Made by a program: the position numbers and the translations under genes
In this document: piece by piece, positions 14,901 to 29,900 of the stretch
Position numbering within the stretch: the stretch's first letter is position 1
How the letters are laid out: every line of letters starts with the position of its first letter
From: Trochalopteron elliotii
Taxonomy: Eukaryota; Chordata; Aves; Passeriformes; Leiothrichidae
Length of the DNA stretch: 64,000 bases
Direction: 5' to 3'
NCBI GenBank assembly: GCA_024734555.1
Contig: JANPWX010000027.1
Span: forward strand, 1,162,322-1,226,321
Notes under the pieces: model-generated
The model's database searches: none
Told to the model about the DNA's origin: nothing
The model's input: only the letters and a program-made list of their open reading frames with translations

Positions 14901-17900
14901 GTATTGGATGTAACTGTTGGTTAAGTTCTAAGATCCGGAGTTGGGATTAATGCAGGCTCCTTTGCTTGACCAGGAAAAGCCCCCTCCTCTAAGCAAGCCA
15001 GAGAGCAGCACACTGAACTTGCTCAGCACTCTGACTAACGGCAGCAGTTCCAAGCAAAAGCCACCTACAGATGGAGTCCACAGAATCCGAGTGGATTTCA
15101 AGGTAGAGGACAAAATGTTTTAAGTATTTGAATGTCCCCTGGCTCTAGACACTGGAACTAGAGTCCCCTGAAAGTGCTGGCAGTAACTGCTGAGTTTGTG
15201 TGTCTGGTACCTTTCAGAGGGAACTGCAAAATAGGAGCCTCATGACAAGTGACTTGGTTGATTTTTAAAAGCTTGTTATGCCTTTTTTTTCTTATAATTA
15301 GAGTACTGGATGAAGAGACACTTAAAGCTTTAAAACCTTAACTGTCAATGTGTGAGGATGAGCAAGAATTTGAGGTTTATGAAGAATTATTCCATTAAGA
15401 TGGAACTTTAAAACCTTACCACAACTTGAGCCAACAAGATTTGGGGAAAATGTTAGTAACTTGTAATTCACAACATTTGGGGTATATCTGGGGTTTTAAA
15501 ATGATAAATCATGTACATTTTTGAACAACAGTGTTGAAATAATAATAAAATATTTTCCTAATAATTTTTCAGTCCATCTATAAATGTTGAAACTGGGGAT
15601 CATAGTGAGATCTCATAAGTGTTTTATACAAATATGGAGCTTTAATAAAGTATAATTCTTCTGAAATTTCACTTCTAGTAATACTTGTGCAATTGTAAAA
15701 AGCCTTGTCCTGTTCCTTAGGTTTGCTTTCCCTAGAAGGAAGGCTCTAGCATGCCACTGAGTGCTCTCGGCAGGAACAGAGCCGAGGTGTGACTCCCAGA
15801 ATACGCTGTAAAGTAGACAGTGAAATTATTTCAGTTTGAGGCGTCTTAATCACAGGCCCAGAACTGAGCAGTGGCATAAGCATTTTGTACTGATGTTATC
15901 TTGCCTTGTTCTGCATGGTGATGTGTCCTTTTGTACTTTCAGGAGGACTGTGAAGTGGAGAATGTTTGGGAGATGGGTGGGTTAGGCATCGTCACCTCGG
16001 TACCTATTACTCCCAGGGTGGTGTGTTTTCTCTGTGCCAGCAGTGGACATGTGGAGGTAAAGAATTGTGTTCTGCTGTTGATGACTTAATTACAGCACTG
16101 TACTGTTACAAAAATAAATAAATAAAAATTAAAATGACCTTAATCCAGAAGAAACTAAAATAATACCTGTAAATCTGTCCTTGCTAGAATTTGTCCCAAG
16201 ATACTAAAGTGAAAGGTATTTAAAATCAGTTTGGAAACGAAACTTCAGTGGTGCTTTTTTTGGAGGTGTATGCGTTGTGAAGAACAGCATATTTGAAAGC
16301 ACCTCATGTCGCTAAATTTGGAAACTCACATCTGATGTAAAGCAGGAGCTTTGCTCTCTTTTAACCTGAAATAAGAAAGACTGCACAATGGTGCTAAGGG
16401 GTTTTAGGCAGCCTTGACTTTTCCAGGTGTGTCGGTACTTGCCAAGAGCTGCCAACTGTTACAGAAACGTGACTGGAAAGGTTCTGGTGCTGCCTAAAGA
16501 GCTGGATTGAGATGTGTTATATGAATTTCCAGGTTTAGATAGGTGCCTTCTCAGCATCTTCAGACCAACTGTAAAGAATGGGCGCTATTGCTCTAGGAGA
16601 GCCTGGGTTCTGATGAGTGGACAAGGGGAGAGGGGGTTAAGTTCTGGTTGTGGACATCAGTGCACTTGGGGTCCACGAAGGCCCTGTGGGACATGGAGCC
16701 ATCCCCTTCTTAGTCAGGGGCCCCCAGGGGACAAACAAATCCCATGTCCTCTGTGAGTCTGCAGTGTCTGTGCTCTGAGGATGATTGTTTTTCTGATACG
16801 ACCACCCTTGTACGGAATACAGAGAAACTTAGAAGGGCTTTGCAATGGCGAAGTGAGCTGAACGGAGGGAGAGACTCTCTTTGCTCTGCATGTCCCTACT
16901 TCATGCAGCAAGTGTGTCTTCTGGTGCAGTTGGCTTGCTATACAGGGAGGAAGTGAGGGAAGGAGATCCTGAAGAGCCCTATAGGCCTTTATCAATGCTC
17001 AAAGCACTTAGTAACAGGTAGCAGACTCCCGGTGGCTGTGAGGTGTCCAGTCGGTATTTAGGTTGCCTGAAATACAGACTTTCCCTCCTAAAATCTTGTT
17101 CTTTCGGTAGTAAAGCAGAATTCAAAATAGTTCAGAGCACCAGGGGGCTGGTTTGGGAACTTGGAGCAGTTTCTGCTTTGCTAAAACCTGCCTCTCCCCC
17201 CTTGCAGTTTGTATATTGCCAGGTCTGCTGTGAGCCCTTCCACAAGTTCTGCCTGGAGGAGAGCGAGCGGCCCCAGGAAGACCAGCTGGAGAACTGGTGC
17301 TGCCGTCGCTGCAAGTTCTGCCACGTCTGTGGGAGACAGCACCAGGCCACCAAGGTACCCCAAAACCACTGGGAGACCCAGCAGCACCCTCACTGCTCCC
17401 AGGGCTCCTCTGGCTCCAGAGGCAGCAAGCATGTGCCAGGAGCAGAGTCTCTGTGCACTGGGGAGGAGGCCTCTTGAGTTGCTACATTGCAGCTTCTTTC
17501 TCATGACCTGAATGGGGGATCCAGTAAAAAATGAAAAAGTTCACAATTTTGGATCCCTTTGCAGGGTGTCTGTACCAATGCCTTTTTCCCTTATTCCTGT
17601 AGCAGTTGCTGGAGTGTAACAAGTGCCGAAACAGCTATCACCCTGAGTGCCTGGGCCCAAACTACCCAACAAAACCCACCAAGAAAAAGAAAGTTTGGGT
17701 GAGGGATTTTAATTTCTTTTTTGGGTAATTCATTTGTTGATGATGATGCCATGGAGCAAAGCTTTGCTGGTGATTTGCTCTGATGCAGTTCCTCATCTCT
17801 TCATTTGGAAATAGATAGTGAGGTGGCTGGTTGATAAGATGTTCTGAGAAAGCAGAATTTTCAAAGAGATTACCTCTTTTTTCAGTTGTAGTAAGTCATA

Positions 17901-20900
17901 AGATCATAGTCCCATAACATGGAAGAAGGTCTTTAAAATGGAAACATTCACTTGTTAACAAACCTGTTGATACCAGTACTGGGAGACAATTTGGATTCAT
18001 TTGCTAATTTGTGTCTTTCAAGCTTTTGTTCTAAACAAGTGCCTGTAGTGTATTTGCTACTAAGACTTTGTGTACATGTTTTCTTCTACAATGTATAGAG
18101 TTTAAAAACTATTAAAATAGAACTCTATATTTTAGATCAGCAGAAAATCCACAAGTTTTATGTGAGGGAACGGTGATACTTTCTTCAGTGCAAATATGAA
18201 GGACAAAAAAATCTATACTGTGATTTTGGTTTAGTGTTTTTTCTTGTTGCGTTATCACCGTCTTACCACGAAGGAAGTGAGCTCAGTTCTTTTCAGTGAC
18301 AGTTTCAGCATTTAAAACTCCTTGTTCTGTTGGGTAACATCTCTGCACTCGTGAAATAATAAAAATTGTGAGATGTGTTGAAAGCACAGAAACTGCTGGA
18401 TAAAAGCAAGTAATTCTTGCCAAATGAATTCTTTTTCCAGATATGTACCAAATGCGTTCGCTGCAAGAGCTGTGGATCAACAACACCGGGCAAAGGGTGG
18501 GATGCACAGTGGTCTCATGACTTCTCCCTGTGTCATGATTGTGCCAAACTCTTTGCTAAAGGTACATAAAGTTGTGGTTCTTTACAGGAGGAGCTTCCTC
18601 AGCTGCTTGGGTTTGAATCAGCCAGTGTGAGTGGGCAGAGGGCTAGCATGACACCTGAGCTTGGCACGGTCCAGGCAGCAGTGCAGGCTGGTTATGATCA
18701 AGCCTGAAAGTGCACATAACAGTTCAAAGCCAGGATCTTACGTTGTGCAGTGGCTTACCAAAGTCACCACTGCTTTATTGTCAGAGTTTGGGGCTATCAG
18801 CGTGTAAACACCTTGCCATATAAAGGAATTATTGCATACCTGTTGGCCCAGGGTTTCAAATAGCAGTTGAGGATAAGACATTTTAAAATACTTTTGACTT
18901 AAAAGCAATTTAAAAGCAAAATTTCTATTTTAAAGTGGCTGTTCCTTGTGTTATTTGCTTTACATGATGCCTTTGAACCTCAGAGGGCATTTTGAGGAAG
19001 AATCTTAGGATAGAAAGTCTTGAATGTTCCACCTGATTTCTTGCCTATGTGTCATCTTTGTCCTTGCATTTTGCTCTTGCATATAGTATTTTGTTAGTCT
19101 CGCCATGCCCAAAAAATGGCTGTCCAGCCGTGGAATTCTGAAGTAGTTGGTGGTATTCCAAAGTTATTTTTTGTAGCCTTTTAACAGTAGGGGGAACTGT
19201 GCTGGCAGTTTACTGGCAGGGTTGTTTGGAGTTGCTTTCTTAGCACACCAGTAAGTAACCACACAGCCTTTAAGGTGTATCTGATAAGATTCCATTTTGT
19301 TTGCAGGAAATTTTTGTCCTCTCTGTGACAAATGCTATGATGATGATGACTACGAGAGCAAAATGATGCAGTGTGGGAAATGCGACCGCTGGGTCCACTC
19401 CAAATGTGAAAACCTTTCTGGTAAGGAAATCCTCATCCCCTCAGTACTGAAGAACATGTGGCAGTGATTAGACCAAAGCAATCAAGTCTTGGACCTTCCT
19501 ACTAGAGTGTTACTTCAACACGCTCACCTGTTGTGACCTACCTGAAAAATGCCTGTAGAGTGACAACAGGTAAACCAGTGCTAATACCAGTGACATCCTG
19601 AAAGCACAGGGCTTTCCTCAAAGGCCGTGTCCCTCAATTAGCTGTACAAGGTACAAGGGGCTTCTGTTACATGAAAAGTATCAGTGATTTTTCTCTGTAT
19701 CCTTCAGTAAAGCAGTTCAGATGGTTATCTTGTCTTCTTTTGTCTCCAGATGAAATGTATGAGATACTCTCCAACTTGCCCGAGAGCGTTGCATACACCT
19801 GCATTAACTGTACAGAGCAGCATCCTGCAGAATGGCGTTTGGCACTGGAAAAGGAGCTGCAGATTTCCTTGAAGCAGGTTTTAACAGCCCTGTTGAATTC
19901 CAGAACTACCAGCCACTTACTGCGGTATCGACAGGTAAGCTGGCATCTGTGACCTGTTGGGGTTACTCTGGCTTGAAGTGTGCATGGCATTCAGTTGAGT
20001 TGTTGAGGTGTTGCTGTGCCTCATACTGCAGAAGTGTCTGCATTCTACTTGGAGCAACATGTGCTGTGGTTTATTTGTATTTTTCCTTTCTTTTGTTGAT
20101 TCCTTTGGAAGCAGAGAAGTGGGTATCTGTGATACAACTTGTGAAGCTGAAAGAAAAATAGGGTAAAGTTCTTCAAGGAATGGGAGGATTTAGCTCTGTG
20201 ATGATGAAGGTGCTTTTCTGACAGAAGAACAGGATCTTTGTCTTGAAATATGCACTCAGAAATAAGACTTCTGAGCAATAAGTTTGATGCTTGTGCCTGA
20301 TGGCTTTGTCCTGCTGTGCACCTTACAGGCCTCAGCAGAAAGCTGGTTAAGAGCTTTTCTGTGTTTCCTCTACATTTTGGACAGAAATTCAGAACTCGGG
20401 TCTCCTTTTCCTTCACGTTAGTGAGAATCATTGGACCAATAAATGGGCTTGGAAGTGTATCATCAGGAGCAGCTGCATTTCAGTAGTTAACATCCCTCTG
20501 TCTCGTTGCTGGTGTTCACAGGCAGCAAAACCGCCTGATTTAAATCCTGAGACAGAAGAGAGTATCCCATCCAGAAGCTCTCCTGAGGGTCCTGATCCTC
20601 CTGTCCTAACAGAAGTCAGTAAACAGGAGGAGCACCAGCCTCTGGATCTGGAAGGAGTGAAAAGAAAAATGGATCAAGGAAGTTACACCTCTGTGGTATG
20701 TGAAAGTTGTCATGTTCTGCTGTATTACTAGACACTGTGAATTGCTTTATCAAATATGGTTTTCATAACTGAGCAGCTTAAGCCTTTTCTTTAGAAACAA
20801 GGAGACAGGTTATCGTGCTGCTAAAAGTAGTTCTGGCTGGTGCTGGTTAGTATTGGTCCAGACACAAGTAACTGACACTTTTGTGGGGCTTTCTGTAGCC

Positions 20901-23900
20901 AGCAGTGGTACCTTGTTAGACCCCATTTGCTCTTAGTCAGACATTTTTGTAGATAAATGTTCAGGTCATCCTGAACACGCAAATTCTGAAGACTGAAGGT
21001 CTGGTCAAATAGCCCTGCTGCAGTTGGTTAGCTGGAAGCTAAGGATTCATGGGTGGGGGGGGGGTGATCCCTTCAAGGGTCATTTACAGAAAATGCTGGT
21101 GTTGACCAAATCAGTTCTCTTTCCATAGGGCAGCCTTTTCCTCCTTTTTTTCCTAGAGAATTTGTAATCTTGAGGAACACTGTATATTGCAAAGTGTTTG
21201 GCAAATGTTGTGGTGCCAGATTTTGACCAAAAATGAGCTTATGAGACAGCCAGTTTAGCGGATTTAAAATGAACCAGCAGTCAGCTGAAGCGAATGGTTG
21301 TGGATGTAGCTGCTCTGCCCGCCAGTTTACAAATGTAGAGGGCTGCTTGCTTCTTCACAGCCAAATTCCCTTTCTGCTTTTAAGTTGATGCTCTGGTTCA
21401 ATCATAGAGTCATCTGAACATTCACTTGGTACTTTAAAAAATTAGTGAGTGGTATAGCTGTGCAAAAGACAGTCCTGTTAATGTGAAGTTTTGTGGATTT
21501 CTTACAGTTGGATTTTAGTGATGACATCGTGAAGATAATTCAAGCAGCCATTAATGCCGATGGCGGGCAGCCAGAGATTAAGAAAGCCAACAGCATGGTC
21601 AAGTCCTTCTTTATTCGGGTGAGCTGGCCTACAGTTACTTTGAAATCTGCTTGGTGTCCTACAACTGCTTGTTGATGTTGGAGTCCAAAGGGCCACATTT
21701 AGCCTTGCTTGGGTCTTTCCAAGAATAAAATAATACATTGTCAGAGTTGTTAATGTTAATGAAATGTTACTAGTTGTGCATTTACAGTACATCTTGCCTG
21801 AACGTTTTTGAAGTTTTTGGTGGGTTGTCTAACTTTTCTAATGGGATGTTGTTTTCCTTTAGCAAATGGAGCGTGTTTTTCCATGGTTCAGTGTAAAAAA
21901 GTCCAGATTTTGGGAGCCAAATAAAGTAACAAGCAAGTAAGTAATTGTTCTGTACCCAACTGTGACACCCTGCTGTTTGCCAGCTGGCCAAGCAAAATGT
22001 ATTGAAAGAGCCTGTTTGCGGGGTTGGAATTTCTGTTTTTCCTTTTCCTTTTTTTTTTTTCTTAAGAAGTTACACAGTAGTCCAATTCCCATGTTTTGTA
22101 CACACTTCCTTGTTTTAAGCAGAGTAACCAAAATTCTTAATTAGAACTAGGTGTACTGTGTGTTGGCTTGTCAGTCCTGACCTTCCTTCCCTCTCCTTCT
22201 TCTCACACCCCCATTTGGGGTAGCCCTCCTGCATCTGTTACCCTTCAAAGAAGCAGACAGCCACATCACAAGCCTTAAAATGTGACTGGTGGGGAGCATG
22301 TTTGGGCTTTAGGTAATTAATAGAGTTGTTGCTGGTGGGCAGAGGTCAGTTAGGCAGGCCCTGGTAGGTAGAGCATAAGGACCTCTGGTGCAGCCAGGTG
22401 TGACACTGACTCCTTGCTGCATCTCAGCAGTGGTATGTTGCCGAATGCGGTGCTGCCCCCATCGCTCGACCATAATTATGCTCAGTGGCAGGAGCGTGAA
22501 GAGAACAACCGCACTGAACAGCCCCCTCTGATGAAGAAAATCATTCCAGCTCCAAAACTGAAAGGGCCTGGAGAGCCGGATTCACCAACTCCTCTACATC
22601 CTCCTACACCTCCCATCTCTGGTAAGAGATCTGATATCAGGATTGCCAATCCCAAACCCAGAAATGCAGCTGTCTTGGAGACCTCTGTGACCTGAAATCA
22701 TTCAGAGGATGTAAAATATGAGATGTTTCTGAGCTGAGCTTGGACCAAGAATCCTTTTGCACTCACCTCTTTTCCACCAGAATGAAGGTTGTGCAGAGGC
22801 TGATGTACTTTGCTTTCCAAGCTGGCTTTTGAAAACTCTTCTACCGTATTCACTTACTGACAATCTCTCCAGATGAATTTCTGCTGCCCTGAATTTCAAG
22901 AATAAATATTGTTCTCTCTTTTAACTCTAAGGCTGTGACAGAAGCAGAGAGGATAGTCCTGAACTGAACCCACCTCCGGATGTGGAAGACAACAGGCAGT
23001 GTGCATTGTGCCTGAAATATGGTGATGACAGTGCTAACGTGAGTATCTGCCCCATTCCCCTTTCTGTAGGAGCCCATTTAAGCAGTGCTGTAGATTTGAT
23101 ACTGTGGATAGGCTGGATGGGTTTTGTGCATTGTTGTGTCCTCTTGAACATCTGAAAAGAATGTTCTTCTAATCCTTCTGTTCTTTAGGATGCTGGACGT
23201 CTTCTCTATATTGGCCAAAACGAATGGACACATGTGAACTGTGCTTTGTGGTCAGCAGAAGTGTTTGAAGATGATGATGGTTCTCTGAAAAACGTGCACA
23301 TGGCTGTGATCCGGGGAAAGCAGCTGGTGGGTACATGCAAAGAACATTTTGTTAAACTTAATGCTGATTTAGAATCATAAGACGGGAGCCCAGCTAAAAG
23401 GTGCCTTGTGTGCATTTGTTCTTCTCTGTCCTTTCCTTGCAGTATTTTTGAACACTAAATATAGTAGAACTAACTGAAGGTGTTTGGAAAGTTATTTTAT
23501 CCTTGCTGAGTTCAGAAATATTGTGGAGATAAAGTGAAGCTTGCAAATGTGAGGATTGGATATGAAGCACAAGCAGGAAAGTCTGGGAAAGACCTGAAAG
23601 AACCAGTCCACAAATGAAAAAGTTGTTCCATGTGAGGGATTCTTCTTCCTCTCACCTCCTCCTCCATGTCTCTCACTGGTGTGTGTGAGTCACTGTAGTG
23701 AAATGGAGCAGCAATGAAGCAGGAGATCAAGCATTACTCTAAACTTCTGTCTGTGTCAAAAAAACCCTGACAGCAGCAATGGTGGTCTGGTTTTAGAAGA
23801 GATTAAATTTTTGGTTTTTTCTTTTTGTTTTTGCAGAGGTGTGAGTTCTGCCAGAAGTCAGGCGCCACAGTAGGCTGCTGCCTCACTTCTTGTACCAGTA

Positions 23901-26900
23901 ACTATCATTTCATGTGCTCACGAGTCAAGAACTGTGTCTTTCTGGACGATAAGAAAGTTTATTGCCAGAGGCATCGTGACTTGATCAAAGGAGAGGTAAG
24001 ATTCTTCTTTTACTCTCTGCCTCACTCTCTGAAGGTGGGGTTAGCCTGTAACTATGAGCACTTTTTAGAAGTTTATGTTGAATGTGTTTCTTGCTAACAA
24101 GGGCTGGACCACATTGCTCTTAATACGAAGTCAGTAATGCAACTGGCCTGGGGAAATTTGGCAAGTGGTGCTCTGTGGTAATTCAAAAACCAGAAGAGCA
24201 AACTGAGGATCAGGTAGGACAAACTGCACAGCATACGTTTGGTGGTTCCTTTAATTAACAAGTAGTTTTGTTGCTTCTTGTTCCAGGTGGTTCCTGAGAA
24301 TGGGTTTGAAGTTCTTAGGAGAGTTTTTGTGGACTTTGAAGGGATCAGTTTGAGAAGAAAATTTCTTAGCGGCTTGGAACCAGAGAACATCCACATGATG
24401 ATTGGTATGATCTAGTCTCTGGCTACTTGATCCAGCTTTGGTGCTGGAATCTGGTTCACAGAACTGTTCCTCTCTCTGCTCAGGTTCAATGACAATAGAC
24501 TGCTTAGGAATTCTGAATGACCTCTCAGACTGTGAAGATAAGTTGTTTCCCATCGGTTATCAGTGAGTATAAGCTGTTTCAAGTTTGGATGTCTTTCAGT
24601 ATATTTCATGTCAAACAAGCACTGAAGTAACATGGGAAAATTGACTGTAGTTTTTCCTACACTGTTGAGAAATCTCTGATTAAGCCAGGTGTGCAGTGTT
24701 TTCTGCCAGGAGGGTTTTGGCCAGTGTGGTTCTGAGAAATGGAAAATATAAAACAGAAATGAGGTTTACTCAACTGTTAAGTAAATTGGTTTGTTGAATT
24801 ATCTTCCAGGTGCTCCAGGGTGTACTGGAGCACAACAGATGCCAGGAAGCGCTGTGTGTATACCTGCAAGATCATGGAGTGCCGTCCTCCAGTCATAGAA
24901 CCTGACATCAACAGCACTGTAGAGCATGATGATAATAGAACAATTGCCCATAGCCCAGTTCCCCTTACAGGTAATCCTCTAAGGACTTTATAGAAATATA
25001 TTCCCTGTATGGTTTTGCCATAGTGCATATCTTAAACCAAATCTCTTAAATTTGTACTAGAATCTAATTCAGGCTTCTCTGTTACAGCATCTTAAGACTT
25101 TAAGCTCCTGGATGTACTGCTAACTTTGAAAACTTGAGCCAAACACTGTTGCAGTAGTTGCACTGTAGGTGGTTCCTAGTCTACAACTCAGAGAATTTTC
25201 TAGTGATCTAAAACTTCAGACTGAGTTTGGAGTGTTGGTGTTGGTCTGTAATACGGGGGTTGTTCAATACAATGTTGAATAGTTATGTTGCACTTCTGTA
25301 TTTCCAAATTGCTTCCTTGTATCCAAGGGTAAAGCTGAGAAAGATTTTTAAAATGTTTATAGTCATTGTCATTGTCATTCTTAACATAGGATCTTAATCT
25401 CTCTATATATATAGTGGAATTTCACGTGTAAGATGAGCAATTGCTACAAGTATTTGAAAATGTTCTTACAAGAAGAAACCAGACATTATCTGATGTCAGA
25501 TCTTTGACTTTGTGTTTATTTAACAAATAACCTGATTCTCCAAGTGGAACATGATAGTATATGCTTTATCAGATTGTAGCTTTTAAGCTCAGTGATGGCT
25601 TATACTGTTGTTTCTCTTTTATACAAAAACAGAAATTCTACCGAAAGACACCCGAAATACACCTGAAATTGTAAACCCACCATCACCGGATCGTCCCTTG
25701 CATTCTCAGACTTCTAGTTCCTGTTACTATCCAGTGGTCTCAAAGGGTCCCAGGATCAGGGCCCCAGGTTACCCATCCGCACAGAGGTCTCCTGGCTCGA
25801 GGCCATTACCCTCTGCAGGTATTCCTAGTGCTGTTGATTTTGATTGTGGTTTATTTTGGAAATATTTTTTATTTAGTTCCTGTATTTCTTAGCTTCTTTC
25901 AGAATGAGTTGTTTAGTTTACTGTTTCTAGAGAAAGCAGTGAAATGGCAAAAGGCTGAGGAGAGGAAAGTTCTAACATTACACAGCAGAGATGGCCTGCA
26001 GAGAAATGTACAACTAAAACAAACATTCCCTTGGGATAAAAAGAGGCAGGATTTGCACCATGTAGTAGTAGTGAGCCAAGAGCACTGTGTTATCAATTAG
26101 GGACTTAATATCTCAGTCAGTATTTTTCCAGAGAGAATCAGAAATCTGGTATTGTAATTTAGCAGCTATTTCTGACTAGTATTTTCTTTCAAACTGATGT
26201 TGAAAATTCACATCTAAAGTTGAGATACCAAACCCTGAGATACAAACTTGCTGAATCCTGGTTGACAGTATCATGTTTTAACACCTATTTAAAGTATCAG
26301 TACCGTGTATTGGTGTTGTTTGGCTGAAAAGTTTTGCTGGGTTTTAATTTCTTGTGTTTTGTATGAAGGAATTGGATGTGCTTTCGTTTTGAAGGTTTAA
26401 GATCACCTGACACTCTTTCTTGCCTTTGTTTCTTAGGAAGTCCTACCCCAGTGACCCATGAAATAGTGACAGTAGGAGATCCTTTGCTATCCTCAGGACT
26501 TAAAAGCATTGGTTCTCGGAGACACAGCACCTCTTCTTTGTCACAGCAACAATCAAAACTCCGGATGATTTCCCCTACACGAGCTGGGAGCACTTACTCC
26601 AGGCACAGTGTGTCTTCAGTTTCCAGTGTGGGGGCCTCTTCAGAATACGAACCAACTGTCAAAAGTACTGACCGCTTTGTGGGGTCAGTGAGCACGGGTC
26701 CTCCAAGTGCTCCAGTTCAAAGTTGCTCTACCAGTTCAGGCTCCCAGAAAACAGTGGCTGCAACTGGAAATAAAACTTACCAGCTGGATGCATCTCAGTC
26801 TACAGAAGGGAAACATTCCAGCAGTTCAGATTTACTAGCCAAAGGTGCATTTTCTAAGGGAGAGAAAATGAAAACCTCAAAGGACCCAGATTATTCATCT

Positions 26901-29900
26901 CATACTTTAGTTTCTGGAGGAAGCTCCAAAGTGTCCACTCAGCCAACGAGTTCATCAGGCACAGAAATGAATAAAATAGGAACCTTTCAAGAGTGTTCGG
27001 GATCATTTTCTTCCAAAGAAGCAATACCCTTTCCACCTTTCCATCAGAGAGGCCCAAGGAAAGACAGAGATCAGAACATGGAACCTTTACAGCCAGAGAA
27101 AACAAGTGTGGTTGATGAGATGGATGCAAAAACTTTGAAGGCTGCTGGAGTAAACAGTAGATCTCCTGCTGCAAGTGAGCAGGTAGTTACTGCTCCCAGA
27201 GATAAACGTCAGAAAGGCAAAAAGTTAATGAAAGACAGTTTTAAAGAGAAGCATTCCCTGAAATCTCTTACAGAGACAAGTCAAGCAGTAGGCAGTGATG
27301 AAGTGAAACCAGACTTTGGCAATCAGGGTTTGGCAACTGAACAAATTAGCCAGAGGTTCTGCAATAATATTCCTGCTGAAAAAGCTGGTGAGAAGTCTCC
27401 ATCTTCACAAGGGCCATCTAAAGGGTCTGCAGTGCAGGTTGAAGCAGCCCCTAAGGAATCACAGGCACCCAGGAAACGCACTGTTAAAGTCACTCTGACT
27501 CCTCTCAAGATGGAAAGTGAAAACCAGTCTAAAAATGCACAGCAGGAAAGTGATGCTGAAACTCATTGTGCAGGGGCAGACTTGGCTGCTTTGACAGAGC
27601 CCTCCTCAGCTTCAGAAAGCCTGGAAGAGAACCCTGTAATTCAGGGAAGTCCGAATGAAGCACCAACGCAGGAATCTCAGAATAACACATATGAAAATTT
27701 GGCCATTCAAGATAACAGCTTGATGCTCCAGGATGGTGCTAAAGCTCAAGAAGAAGGCTCGTACAAGCGGAGGTATCCAAGGAGAAGTGCTCGGGCCAGA
27801 TCCAATATGTTCTTTGGACTGACTCCTCTGTATGGTGTGAGGTCCTATGGAGAGGAAGACATTCCCTTCTACAGTAACTCAGCTGGCAAGAAGCGAGGGA
27901 AGCGGTCTGCAGAAGGACAAGTGGATGGAGCAGATGACTTGAGCACATCAGATGAAGATGACTTATACTACTACAATTTCACAAGGACGGTGGTTTCCTC
28001 AAACACAGAGGAGAGGCTCGCATCCCATAGCTTATTCAGGGAGGAGGAGCAGTGTGATCTTCCAAAAATCTCACAGCTAGACGGTGTGGATGATGGAACT
28101 GAAAGTGATACAAGTGTCACGGCAACAACCCGAAAAGTCAGCCAGGTAACTAAAAGGAGTGGCAAAGAGAATGGGACAGAGAACTTAAAGCTGGATAGAA
28201 CTGAAGATGCTGGTGAGAAAGTGCAAGTCACCAAGAGCTCCACTGTCCACAAAACTGACCCCAAGATTGATAACTGCCACTCTGTGAGCAGGGTTAAAGC
28301 TCAGGGTCAGGACTCTCTGGAAGCACAGCTGAGCTCATTGGAAACGGGCCGCAGGGCTCATGCAAGCACACCTGCTGACAAGAATTTACTGGACACTTTC
28401 AACACAGAACTTCTGAAATCCGACTCTGACAATAACAACAGTGATGACTGTGGGAACATACTCCCTTCCGACATCATGGACTTTGTGCTGAAGAATACAC
28501 CATCTATGCAGGCCTTGGGAGAAAGTCCAGAGTCCTCATCATCTGAACTTCTGACACTTGGAGAAGGTTTAGGTCTTGACAGCAACCGTGGCAAGGATAT
28601 GGGTTTGTTTGAGGTGTTCTCCCAGCAGCTGCCCACCACCGAACCAGTGGACAGCAGTGTCTCTTCCTCCATATCAGCAGAGGAGCAATTTGAATTGCCG
28701 CTGGAGCTTCCTTCCGATCTCTCTGTTCTGACCACTCGCAGCCCTACGGTGCCCAGCCAAAATCACAACAGGCTTGCTGTCATTTCGGAGTCTTCACTTT
28801 CCTCCTCGGGAGAGAGGTCAATGCTAGCCTTGCCTTCCACAGAGTCTGGGGAGAAGAGAGTGACAGTCACAGAAAAAACTGCCACAGGGGAAGGCGATGC
28901 AGCTCTCATGAGTCCAGGGGTAGACCCAAGCCCCGAAGGACACATGACTCCCGATCACTTCATCCAGGGTCACATAGATGCAGAGCATATAGCCAGCCCA
29001 ACCTGTGGCCCTGTTGAGCAAGGGCATGCCAGCAACCAAGATTTAACAAGAAACAGTGGGACTCCGGGTATCCAGGTGCCAGTATCACCCACTGTTCCCC
29101 TCCAGAGCCAGAAGTATGTGCCAAACTCCACTGACAGTCCTGGTCCCTCTCAGATCTCCAATGCTGCGGTGCAGACAACACCACCCCACCTCAAGCCAGC
29201 CGCAGAAAAACTTCTGGTAGTTAATCAAAACATGCAGCCCCTGTACGTCCTCCAAACTCTTCCCAATGGCGTCACCCAAAAGATACAGTTAACCCCTTCT
29301 GTTAGTTCTGCACAGAGTGTGATGGAAACCAACACTTCAGTGCTGGGGCCCATGGGGAGCGGCCTCACACTGACCACAGGATTGAATCCAAGCTTGCCTC
29401 CATCTCAGTCATTATTCCCTCCCACGAGCAAGGGTCTACTGCCCATGTCTCATCACCAGCATATACATCCCTTCTCTACACCTGCTCAGACAAGCTTCTC
29501 ACCAAACATCAGCAGTCCTTCACCAGGTCTTCTAATCGGGGTGCAGCCACCCCCTGATCCTCAGCTCTTGGTGTCTGAAGCTAGTCAGAGGACAGACCTT
29601 GGTACTGCTGCTTCTACACCAGCTGCTGCCCTGGGCAAAAAACGGCCCATATCTCGTCTGCAGTCACGGAAGAACAAGAAGCTGGCTCCTTCTGGAACCC
29701 CTTCTGCTATAGCTCCTTCTGATATGGTCTCCAACATGACCTTAATTAATTTTGCTCCTTCCCAGATTTCTAACCACCCGTTGGATTTGGGAACCATTGC
29801 GAATTCAACGTCCCATAGAACCGTTCCCAATATTATCAAAAGGTCAAAGTCTGGGGTCATGTATTTTGAGCAAACATCTTTGCTCCCGCAAGGTGGGACC

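Noticed and set aside
21396..21425. CATAGAGTCATC words like a bird CR1 end
   Set aside because: The match is too short, with no adjoining CR1-like sequence.
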